A DNA stretch of 64,000 bases. Origin: Tomocerus qinae. Taxonomy: Eukaryota > Arthropoda > Collembola > Entomobryomorpha > Tomoceridae. The notes under the pieces were generated by a model, which did no database searches, was not told the DNA's origin, and saw only the letters and a program-made list of their open reading frames with translations. The position numbers were made by a program, and so were the translations under genes. Of the stretch, positions 33,883-44,670 are shown one piece after another; position 1 is the first letter of the stretch, and every line of letters starts with the position of its first letter. The DNA lies in assembly GCA_020055645.1 (NCBI GenBank), contig CM034546.1, positions 10,602,001 to 10,666,000 on the forward strand, in the 5' to 3' direction.

Positions 33883-36111
33883 CTATTGTATCCGTTTAAA
33901 ACGAAGATAGTCAGACAAATCATTTTTAAAGTTACTGAGACATTGACACGTTTTTAGATCATACGGCAAATCATTCCATAACTTAATACTTCTAAAAACA
34001 AAGGAGTTTTTGTAGAATTCACGCGTATGTTTTGGTTTAGAAAATTTGCTGGATTTATTTAAATCTTTTTTTTCCCAATGACGGGTTAGAGATTTAGGGT
34101 AGAACGTTTTGTGAACAACTAACGGATACAATATTACAAGAGTGGTATAAATAATAAACTTTGATACAGATAGTAAACCAAAACTATCATATAGATTAAA
34201 CATATTAGGACAGCTAACGTTACCTGCATTTACTCTTTCAAGAAATTTCCTACTGTAAGTATACTCCAAAAGAAAATTATCAATAATATTTTGTATTTTA
34301 TTTATATTTGCTGTTGATGTAGCAGAATAAATAGGGAGACCATATTCTACAAGCGATACAACTAAAGCACGAAATAATATGGGCATTACCTTATGAGGAA
34401 TGAATCTTTTATATCTCAATAAGTTTAAAGCTCTAAAAGACATTTTATGTGTAATATAAGTAACATGTTCATCAAAGGAGAGCTTTTCATCAATAATTAT
34501 TCCTAAGTATTTAGCAGAGGAACATCGCATTAAAGTATTATTATTACCATCAGTGACACAATTAAAATCATTGGGGATAATGACCGATTTACTTCTAGGA
34601 TTTTTAAATAAAACAAAACAGGATTTGTCCCAATTTGGCTTAGAATAATTATCAAGACACCAAGCGTTAAGACTAGACATAGATGTTTGTATATCCTTAG
34701 TTAGACATGCTGAATTTTCAGCAGTCAATGGATTTGAGACATCATCAGCAAAGATAGTTAGCGATGACATAAAATATTCATTCAAATCACTAATATAGAT
34801 ACAATAGGCGAGAGGACCAAGTATTGAGCCTTCAGGCGATCCACCAAGCACAGGAAAAGTATCAGATACAAAATTATCAAGGCGAATACAAATTTTCCGG
34901 CTTAAAAAATAGCTGCACATAATTTTAAGTACATAATTAGGAGGGGAAAACTTATCCCTAATTTTAGTAATCAATTTAACATAATTTACGGATGGGAAAG
35001 CCTTACAAATGTCAAATAAGGTTACACCAACTAGTTTTCCATCCTCAATACCATCATGAACAGTATTCATAAGATTAATTATAGCATGAGTTGTTGATAA
35101 TCTTTTTTGAAAACCAAACTGATTCTCAAAATGAATATTATTTGCACGCATTGACAGATAGAACTTATCAGCAATTATGGACTCCAGAACCTTACCTAAA
35201 TAAGGGATAATAGAGATGAGTCTGTAATTAGACGGATTGTTACTTTTACCACCCAATTTAAATAACGGAGTTGCCTCTGACTGTTTCCAAATGTCAGGAA
35301 AATCACCAGTTGCTAAAGCAAAATTAAAGATTTTTGTTATTTTGTCCGCCAATGTAGACAAAAACAATTTAATTAATTTTGGGGGGACATTAGAGTTTTT
35401 TAATGTAACACTAGGCTTTACTTTAAGTAAGTGCTTTGAGACTTCATCTACAGATAAATCATGGAAACATGTTGTAGAAAAACTATTCCATAAGGACAGT
35501 AGTTCGTCCGAATTGTCAGTATGAGATAAGGAAAAAGTATTTACAAAAGCTTCAGCAATTTCAGATTTCTCACAAAAAAGACGGTCATTTACACTAAGCT
35601 CATTGACAGTAGACTTCTTAGATTTACAATTAGTTAAAGTTTCATAAGTGTTCCAGTAATTATCATCAGTCTTACAATTGAGAAACTTATTACGAAAATA
35701 GTTGCGCTTAGCAGAGCGTAATGCATTAGTTACATAGTTTTTCACCTTAATACTATACTGCTGAAGTAGATAATTATCATCAAACATAACAAGTTTTTTA
35801 ATATGATCACTATAGTGAATTAGCTTTTTTAATTCAGGAGTAATCCATTCCTGTTGAGCAGATTTTACATTTCTTTTAAGAGTAGGAACTAAGCGATCAA
35901 AAACTTCTAAACATAAAGATTCAAAACAAGATATCATATCAGAGACACAATCACTAGAATCCATAACTGACCAAGGAATCTTATTTAACTCCTCAATAAC
36001 CAAATCACTATCAATATTTTTAAAATTGCGCGTAACGATCACATTTCTTGACTTTTTTATCTTACATTTTTTACGCACTATATACGTCATTTCATGATCA
36101 GACAAATTCAA
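33883..36111 (-). CDS. LINE ORF, reverse transcriptase part
   Basis: 742 codons in the same reading frame as the upstream piece, separated only by one TAA codon. It opens with LNLSDHEMTYI, the endonuclease SDH end. The reverse transcriptase follows, with ISIIPYLGKVLE, NQFGFQKRLSTTHAI, GSPEGSILGPLAY and the active-site FADDVS. The C-terminal domain ends in SFVFRSIKLWNDLPYDLK and a short tail. No further stop interrupts it. The copy is probably inactive because of the one stop, unless it is read through. Confidence 0.85.
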   Translation of the reverse strand: MNLSDHEMTYIVRKKCKIKKSRNVIVTRNFKNIDSDLVIEELNKIPWSVMDSSDCVSDMISCFESLCLEVFDRLVPTLKRNVKSAQQEWITPELKKLIHYSDHIKKLVMFDDNYLLQQYSIKVKNYVTNALRSAKRNYFRNKFLNCKTDDNYWNTYETLTNCKSKKSTVNELSVNDRLFCEKSEIAEAFVNTFSLSHTDNSDELLSLWNSFSTTCFHDLSVDEVSKHLLKVKPSVTLKNSNVPPKLIKLFLSTLADKITKIFNFALATGDFPDIWKQSEATPLFKLGGKSNNPSNYRLISIIPYLGKVLESIIADKFYLSMRANNIHFENQFGFQKRLSTTHAIINLMNTVHDGIEDGKLVGVTLFDICKAFPSVNYVKLITKIRDKFSPPNYVLKIMCSYFLSRKICIRLDNFVSDTFPVLGGSPEGSILGPLAYCIYISDLNEYFMSSLTIFADDVSNPLTAENSACLTKDIQTSMSSLNAWCLDNYSKPNWDKSCFVLFKNPRSKSVIIPNDFNCVTDGNNNTLMRCSSAKYLGIIIDEKLSFDEHVTYITHKMSFRALNLLRYKRFIPHKVMPILFRALVVSLVEYGLPIYSATSTANINKIQNIIDNFLLEYTYSRKFLERVNAGNVSCPNMFNLYDSFGLLSVSKFIIYTTLVILYPLVVHKTFYPKSLTRHWEKKDLNKSSKFSKPKHTREFYKNSFVFRSIKLWNDLPYDLKTCQCLSNFKNDLSDYLRFKRIQ

Positions 36112-37326
36112 TTATAGGACGCCCGAATCTTTTACATATTCAACTCTATTACAATAAATATGATCCAACAGAGACTTATACACAATAATTGACTCATTTA
36201 CTTTACGAGCTCTGATATATGTGGGATCTTTTATAAATTGATTGAGACCAAAAGCTTTCATAGTAGATAACAAAAATTTAGACTTATCAGGAACAAATAT
36301 GTCACAATTATAGTCCCCAACAAAAATTAATTCATTTGAAAATTTTTTCAAGTGTGAAATCAAATTACTTATTTCGGTGGTGAAACCATAAGAAACAGAT
36401 CCATCATCATTAAAGATATCAGTAATACGAGATTCAGGGTGTCTATAAACATTAGCAACCACAAAGGGAGACGTGTTCGGTAGCTTAACCTTAATACATA
36501 AGCATTCATTTTCACTTGTAAAATCATCAAAAGATATATCCTCAATGCTAAGAGTATTCTTATAGTAAATTAACAAACCTCCTCCCTTTCTAGGTCTATC
36601 TTTTCTTAGCATATTATAATTAGGAATAATATAAGCATGATCTGGGTAAGAATCATTACCATGTCCTTCAGATATGCAAATAATATCCATATCAAAGTGA
36701 AATATATAAAACATAATTTTGTCAAGCTTATAAAAAAGACCATTTATATTAATATGAGTTATTAACATACCATTAGGTAGACGCTGAGAATCCTTAAAAT
36801 TATCAATGCAGGGTAAAGTAGGAGACAAAATATCATCAGCATCTAAGGATAGTAACTCAAAAAATTCAGCATCAGTAACATTAGAAAAGGGAAAAATACA
36901 ACCCAGGCAATAGTATTTTGAATAACTAGACATGTTACAACGATCACCTATGTTAGGTAAATGACACCTATGAAATGGTAAGGTACAAATATCACAATAC
37001 ACAATGATAAGATTTTTCTGATATTTTAAACAGCACATTCCTGTAATTTGCATATTGGAGATTATAGGATCGGGTGAACGTACTTTTGTCGTTTTGCAAT
37101 CATAGCATAAAAATGATTTTTTAGAAAAAGCAAACAAAAATTTATCATGTGTAAAGGATGTACATAATCGATGAAAATAGAACTTACAATTAGTGCAGTA
37201 TAAACCATTTTTTCTATCATCTATACGATTGCACTCGATGCACAAAGCTTGTTTTGTAAAAATTCTTGGAGCCATAACAAGAGCAGGAATAATCAGAGGG
37301 CAGCAACAATACGGCAAGTACTTCAA
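36112..37326 (-). CDS. LINE ORF, zinc-finger and endonuclease part
   Basis: 404 codons. Residues about 28-80 hold a PHD-type Cys/His array (CIEC, YCTNC, HRLC, CYDC) and about 97-145 a second one (CDIC, HRC, CLGC). An AP-endonuclease-like domain begins near LITHININGLF, with CISEGHG, GGGLLIYY and GDYNCDIF. The frame stops at a TAA right after LLDHIYCNRVEYVKDSGVL. The final catalytic SDH motif is the first thing in the adjoining frame, in the same register. A single in-frame stop therefore splits the endonuclease. Confidence 0.8.
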   Translation of the reverse strand: MKYLPYCCCPLIIPALVMAPRIFTKQALCIECNRIDDRKNGLYCTNCKFYFHRLCTSFTHDKFLFAFSKKSFLCYDCKTTKVRSPDPIISNMQITGMCCLKYQKNLIIVYCDICTLPFHRCHLPNIGDRCNMSSYSKYYCLGCIFPFSNVTDAEFFELLSLDADDILSPTLPCIDNFKDSQRLPNGMLITHININGLFYKLDKIMFYIFHFDMDIICISEGHGNDSYPDHAYIIPNYNMLRKDRPRKGGGLLIYYKNTLSIEDISFDDFTSENECLCIKVKLPNTSPFVVANVYRHPESRITDIFNDDGSVSYGFTTEISNLISHLKKFSNELIFVGDYNCDIFVPDKSKFLLSTMKAFGLNQFIKDPTYIRARKVNESIIVYKSLLDHIYCNRVEYVKDSGVL

Positions 37327-40300
37327 ATTAATTAAAAGGACTTCACCAGGTTAATTTTTAAGAGCTGGCACTCTTAGCACCATACAGATGGGTTAGTTAC
37401 TACTAACCGTGGTTATTATTAGGCACCAGGAGGGCCTTGCAGGATACAGATGGGCTAGTGCATAGCCGTGGCAATTATAAGGCGCCAGGAACCTGTATAT
37501 GGAAGTAGGAGTACAAGCAAACAAAAGACGGCAGAGGCAAAGAGAATAGGCAGTGTGGAGGAGCAAACAGAGCTCACCTCACAGCTCGCTGGAAGCTGGA
37601 AGTGAACTGAAAGTTTTAGAAATGCAAAGATGTGGTTATAAAGTATAAACCAATTCAATATAAAATATTTATTAAAGTTTGCTAGTCTATACATGAAAAC
37701 CAGGCAACAAGACGGCTTTTGCAATATATACATTACACTCCCTCAATGTGCCATTAGTGTTTTACATTCGTTTGCAAAATCAAAAAATATATTCCAAATC
37801 ATATGCATAAATATTATTAGAAGTTAATTTAGGCACATTACAAATCCGATAACCGGTATGCTTATCCAAAGGGTACAGATAGTTTCCCTAAAACAGAAAT
37901 ACCGTTTCATATTTGAAAATATATGGCAATAAAAAATAAACCAAATCATTTTTAAAAAAGACTTTAAAAATTGTTAGTGATACAATAGAGACCAGGGAAC
38001 CCTTATGTTTTTGTAATGTATTCATTACACTCATACAAAATTCCAATACTGTTTTACAACGATAACATTGATAGTAAAAAATATTTATAGTTGTCGTTGT
38101 CAATACTATTGAAAATTAAGTTAAGTTGAAATTAAAACTATATAACCAGAACGTTTTTCAAGGTGGCAGATCTACTCCTCTCAAAAATCCATTACAGTTT
38201 TATAATAGCAAAAATGTGGATATCAAGTATAAACCAATTCAATATAAAATATTTATTAAAGTTTGCTAGTCTATACATGAAAACCAGGCAACAAGACGGC
38301 TTTTGCAATATATACATTACACTCCCTCAAAGTGCCATTAGTGTTTTACATTCGTTTGCAAAATCAAAAAATGTATTCCAAATCATATGCATAAATATTA
38401 TTAGAAGTTAATTTAGGCACATTACAAATCCGATAACTGGTATGCTTATCCAAAGGGTACAGATAGTTTCCCTAAAACACAAATACCGTTTCATATTTGA
38501 AAATATATGGCAATAAAAAATAAACCAAATCATTTTTAAAAAATACTTTAAAAATTGTTAGTGATACAATAGAGACCAGGGAACCCTTATGTTTTTGTAA
38601 TTTATTCATTGCACTCATACAAAATTCCAATACTGTCTTACAACGATAACATTGGAAGTAAAACATATTTATAGTTGTCGTTGTCAATACTATTGAAAAT
38701 TAAGTTAAGTTGAAATTAAAACTATATAACCAGAACGTTTTTCAAGGGGGCAGATCTAGTCCTCTCAAAAATCCATTACAGTTTTATAAATGTAAAAATG
38801 TGGATATAAAGTATAAACCAATTCAATATAAAATATTTATTAAAGTTTGCTAGTCTATACATGAAAACCAGGCAACAAGACGGCTTTTGCAATATATACA
38901 ATACACTCCCTCAAAGTGCCATTAGTGTTTTACATTCGTTTGCAAAATCAAAAAATATATTCCAAATCATACACATAAATATAATTAGAAGTTAATTTAG
39001 GCACATTACAAATCCGATAACCGGTATGCTTATCCAAAGGGTACAGATAGTTTCCCTAAAACACAAATACCGTTTCATATTTGTAAATATATGGCAATAA
39101 AAAATAAACCAAATCATTTTTAAAAAATACTTTAAAAATTGTTAGTGATACAATAGAGACCAGGGAACCCTTATGTTTTTGTAATGTATTCATTACACTC
39201 ATACAAAATTCCAATACTGTTTTACAACGATAACATTGATAGTAAAAAATATTTATAGTTGTCGTTGTCAATACTATTGAAAATTTAGTTAAATTGAAAT
39301 TGAAACTATATAACCAGAACGTTTTTCAAGGGGGCAGATGTAGACCTCTCAAAAATCCATTACAGTTTTATAAATGCAAAAATGTGGATATAAAGTATAA
39401 ACCAATTCAATATAAAATATTTATTAAAGTTTGCTAGTCTATACATGAAAACCAGGCAACAAGACGGCTTTTGCAATATATACATTACACTCCCTCAAAG
39501 TGCCATTAGTGTTTTACATTCGTTTGCAAAATCAAAAAATGTATTCCAAATCATATGCATAAATATTATTAGAAGTTAATTTAGGCACATTACAAATCCG
39601 ATAACCGGTATGCTTATCCAAAGGGTACAGATAGTTTCCCTAAAACAGAAATACCGTTTCATATTTGAAAATATATGGCAATAAAAAATAAACCAAATCA
39701 TTTTTAAAAAAGACTTTAAAAATTGTTAGTGATACAATAGAGACCAGGGAACCCTTATGTTTTTGTAATGTATTCATTACACTCATACAAAATTCCAATA
39801 CTGTTTTACAACGATAACATTGATAGTAAAAAATATTTATAGTTGTCGTTGTCAATACTATTGAAAATTAAGTTAAGTTGAAATTAAAACTATATAACCA
39901 GAACGTTTTTCAAGGTGGCAGATCTACTCCTCTCAAAAATCCATTACAGTTTTATAATAGCAAAAATGTGGATATCAAGTATAAACCAATTCAATATAAA
40001 ATATTTATTAAAGTTTGCTAGTCTATACATGAAAACCAGGCAACAAGACGGCTTTTGCAATATATACATTACACTCCCTCAAAGTGCCATTAGTGTTTTA
40101 CATTCGTTTGCAAAATCAAAAAATGTATTCCAAATCATATGCATAAATATTATTAGAAGTTAATTTAGGCACATTACAAATCCGATAACCGGTATGCTTA
40201 TCCAAAGGGTACAGATAGTTTCCCTAAAACACAAATACCGTTTCATATTTGAAAATATATGGCAATAAAAAATAAACCAAATCATTTTTAAAAAATACTT

Positions 40301-43300
40301 TAAAAATTGTTAGTGATACAATAGAGACCAGGGAACCCTTATGTTTTTGTAATTTATTCATTGCACTCATACAAAATTCCAATACTGTTTTACAACGATA
40401 ACATTGATAGTAAAAAATATTTATAGTTGTCGTTGTCAATACTATTGAAAATTAAGTTAAGTTGAAATTAAAACTATATAACCAGAACGTTTTTCAAGGT
40501 GGCAGATCTACTCCTCTCAAAAATCCATTACAGTTTTATAATAGCAAAAATGTGGATATCAAGTATAAACCAATTCAATATAAAATATTTATTAAAGTTT
40601 GCTAGTCTATACATGAAAACCAGGCAACAAGACGGCTTTTGCAATATATACATTACACTCCCTCAAAGTGCCATTAGTGTTTTACATTCGTTTGCAAAAT
40701 CAAAAAATATATTCCAAATCATACACATAAATATAATTAGAAGTTAATTTAGGCACATTACAAATCCGATAACCGGTATGCTTATCCAAAGGGTACAGAT
40801 AGTTTCCCTAAAACACAAATACCGTTTCATATTTGAAAATATATGGCAATAAAAAATAAACCAAATCATTTTTAAAAAATACTTTAAAAATTGTTAGTGA
40901 TACAATAGAGACCAGGGAACCCTTATGTTTTTGTAATTTATTCATTGCACTCATACAAAATTCCAATACTGTTTTACAACGATAACATTGGAAGTAAAAA
41001 ATATTTATAGTTGTCGTTGTCAATACTATTGAAAATTAAGTTAAGTTGAAATTAAAACTATATAACCAGAACGTTTTTCAAGGGGGCAGATCTAGTCCTC
41101 TCAAAAATCCATTACAGTTTTATAAATGTAAAAATGTGGATATAAAGTATAAACCAATTCAATATAAAATATTTATTAAAGTTTGCTAGTCTATACATGA
41201 AAACCAGGCAACAAGACGGCTTTTGCAATATATACATTACACTCCCTCAAAGTGCCATTAGTGTTTTACATTCGTTTGCAAAATCAAAAAATATATTCCA
41301 AATCATACACATAAATATAATTAGAAGTTAATTTAGGCACATTACAAATCCGATAACCGGTATGCTTATCCAAAGGGTACAGATAGTTTCCCTAAAACAG
41401 AAATACCGTTTCATATTTGTAAATATATGGCAATAAAAAATAAACCAAATCATTTTTAAAAAATACTTTAAAAATTGTTAGTGATACAATAGAGACCAGG
41501 GAACCCTTATGTTTTTGTAATGTATTCATTACACTCATACAAAATTCCAATACTGTTTTACAACGATAACATTGATAGTAAAAAATATTTATAGTTGTCG
41601 TTGTCAATACTATTGAAAATTTAGTTAAATTGAAATTGAAACTATATAACCAGAACGTTTTTCAAGGGGGCAGATGTAGACCTCTCAAAAATCCATTACA
41701 GTTTTATAAATGCAAAAATGTGGATATAAAGTATAAACCAATTCAATATAAAATATTTATTAAAGTTTGCTAGTCTATACATGAAAACCAGGCAACAAGA
41801 CGGCTTTTGCAATATATACATTACACTCCCTCAAAGTGCCATTAGTGTTTTACATTCGTTTGCAAAATCAAAAAATGTATTCCAAATCATATGCATAAAT
41901 ATTATTAGAAGTTAATTTAGGCACATTACAAATCCGATAACCGGTATGCTTATCCAAAGGGTACAGATAGTTTCCCTAAAACACAAATACCGTTTCATAT
42001 TTGAAAATATATGGCAATAAAAAATAAACCAAATCATTTTTAAAAAAGACTTTAAAAATTGTTAGTGATACAATAGAGACCAGGGAACCCTTATGTTTTT
42101 GTAATGTATTCATTACACTCATACAAAATTCCAATACTGTTTTACAACGATAACATTGATAGTAAAAAATATTTATAGTTGTCGTTGTCAATACTATTGA
42201 AAATTTAGTTAAGTTGAAATTAAAACTATATAACCAGAACGTTTTTCAAGGTGGCAGATCTACTCCTCTCAAAAATCCATTACAGTTTTATAATAGCAAA
42301 AATGTGGATATCAAGTATAAACCAATTCAATATAAAATATTTATTAAAGTTTGCTAGTCTATACATGAAAACCAGGCAACAAGACGGCTTTTGCAATATA
42401 TACATTACACTCCCTCAAAGTGCCATTAGTGTTTTACATTCGTTTGCAAAATCAAAAAATGTATTCCAAATCATATGCATAAATATTATTAGAAGTTAAT
42501 TTAGGCACATTACAAATCCGATAACCGGTATGCTTATCCAAAGGGTACAGATAGTTTCCCTAAAACACAAATACCGTTTCATATTTGAAAATATATGGCA
42601 ATAAAAAATAAACCAAATCATTTTTAAAAAAGACTTTAAAAATTGTTAGTGATACAATAGAGACCAGGGAACCCTTATGTTTTTGTAATGTATTCATTAC
42701 ACTCATACAAAATTCCAATACTGTTTTACAACGATAACATTGATAGTAAAAAATATTTATAGTTGTCGTTGTCAATACTATTGAAAATTAAGTTAAGTTG
42801 AAATTAAAACTATATAACCAGAACGTTTTTCAAGGTGGCAGATCTACTCCTCTCAAAAATCCATTACAGTTTTATAATAGCAAAAATGTGGATATCAAGT
42901 ATAAACCAATTCAATATAAAATATTTATTAAAGTTTGCTAGTCTATACATGAAAACCAGGCAACAAGACGGCTTTTGCAATATATACATTACACTCCCTC
43001 AAAGTGCCATTAGTGTTTTACATTCGTTTGCAAAATCAAAAAATATATTCCAAATCATACACATAAATATAATTAGAAGTTAATTTAGGCACATTACAAA
43101 TCCGATAACCGGTATGCTTATCCAAAGGGTACAGATAGTTTCCCTAAAACACAAATACCGTTTCATATTTGTAAATATATGGCAATAAAAAATAAACCAA
43201 ATCATTTTTAAAAAATACTTTAAAAATTGTTAGTGATACAATAGAGACCAGGGAACCCTTATGTTTTTGTAATTTATTCATTGCACTCATACAAAATTCC

Positions 43301-44064
43301 AATACTGTTTTACAACGATAACATTGGAAGTAAAAAATATTTATAGTTGTCGTTGTCAATACTATTGAAAATTAAGTTAAGTTGAAATTAAAACTATATA
43401 ACCAGAAAGTTTTTCAAGGGGGCAGATCTAGTCCTCTCAAAAATCCATTACAGTTTTATAAATGTAAAAATGTGGATATAAAGTATAAACCAATTCAATA
43501 TAAAATATTTATTAAAGTTTGCTAGTCTATACATGAAAACCAGGCAACAAGACGGCTTTTGCAATATATACATTACACTCCCTCAAAGTGCCATTAGTGT
43601 TTTACATTCGTTTGCAAAATCAAAAAATATATTCCAAATCATATGCATAAATATTATTAAAAGTTAATTTAGGCTCATTACAAATCCGATAACCGGTATG
43701 CTTATCCAAAGGGCACAGATAGTTTCCCTAAAACACAAATACCGTTTCATATTTGAAAATATATGGCAATAAAAAATAAACCAAATCATTTTTAAAAAAT
43801 ACTTTAAAAATTGTTAGTGATACAATAGAGACCAGGGAACCCTTATGTTTTTGTAATGTATTCATTACACTCATACAAAATTCCAATACTGTTTTACAAC
43901 GATAACATTGATAGTAAAAAATATTTATAGTTGTCGTTGTCAATACTATTGAAAATTTAGTTAAATTGAAATTAAAACTATATAACCAGAACGTTTTTCA
44001 AGGGGGCAGATGTAGACCTCTCAAAAATCCTTTACAGTTTTATAAATGCAAAAATGTGGATATT

Positions 44065-44670
44065 AGATGCAAGACATAATTAGAACATTGTTATTATTAT
44101 CATTATAAAATTTTGAGTAGTAAGTCTCATTATTATAATTACTAATTGTGTCCACAATGCATAATACCCGAATAATTGATAGATATGAATTATTATATAC
44201 TTAAATCATTTAGACTGGCCATATTTAATCTAATTAAAATGTACATTGTGAAATGAATTTGAATTCAAGAAGCACAATATTTGATTGTGGACTAAAATAT
44301 ACCAAAGCAGAACTGTACAACTAAAATGCCTAATTGCATATTTCATCTTTTCGGTACCAACTTGAAATTCCATATTCGGTATTTTCGTTGCTGCCCGACG
44401 ATGAATTTTCGGTAATTTAAGGTACGAGATGTAAGATGTAAGAATGAACAATTAATAGTGATAACTCTGATAACATTGATAAGAACATTTTGTGAGAATC
44501 AAAATTGACGATTTTAAAACTTTAAATAAAATTGTAACATTGCTGATTTGATCAGACTTTCAAAACAATTATCAAAGCTAAATATTGTACCATTTATTAC
44601 AATAATTTACAAATATTTTGAAAATATAGAAATTTCAACAAGTGACATAACCGACATTTAATTTTGACAA
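44065..44670. other. Intergenic between satellite and acyltransferase 3' end
   Basis: No gene supported. A minus-strand frame of 73 codons (44230-44451) has no recognisable features. It likely includes 3' UTR of the acyltransferase. Confidence 0.4.

Larger units (their letters stand above)
33683..37611 (-). mobile_element. LINE (CR1/jockey-like), near full length, inside satellite
   Basis: 3929-bp non-LTR retrotransposon on the minus strand, flanked by AGTTT on both sides (33678-33682 and 37612-37616). Removing it restores a normal satellite unit. The 3' end terminates in an (AATC)n-type microsatellite near 33683-33700 instead of poly(A). The 5' region (37330-37611) contains two diverged copies of a block with AGCCCATCTGTAT-like sequence. 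Coding content is PHD-like zinc fingers, an endonuclease and a reverse transcriptase. The clade call rests on the endonuclease plus the WNDLP tail pattern. Confidence 0.85.
31358..44064. repeat. 584-bp satellite array, 15 units, with higher-order structure
   Basis: Fifteen head-to-tail units of about 584 bp (array length minus the inserted LINE is about 8.77 kb). Four lie left of the LINE and eleven right of it. Each unit carries AAATATTTATTAAAGTTTGC, AACCAGGCAACAAGACGGC and CAGATAGTTTC. All fifteen retain a minus-strand open frame starting MTTTTINIFY of about 71 codons. Junction variants fall into types: GGGGGCAGATCTAG (A), GGGGGCAGATGTAGA (B) and GGTGGCAGATCTACT (C). In the right part the order A-B-C-C repeats with a period of 2336 bp. 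Confidence 0.95.

Noticed and set aside
37455-37733. Minus-strand frame of 92 codons
   Set aside because: It spans the junction between satellite and LINE 5' end, so it is an insertion artefact.
38163-43083. Plus-strand frames of 82 codons beginning MADLLLSKIHY
   Set aside because: They occur only in C-type satellite units and shadow the repeat; useful as a unit marker, not as genes.
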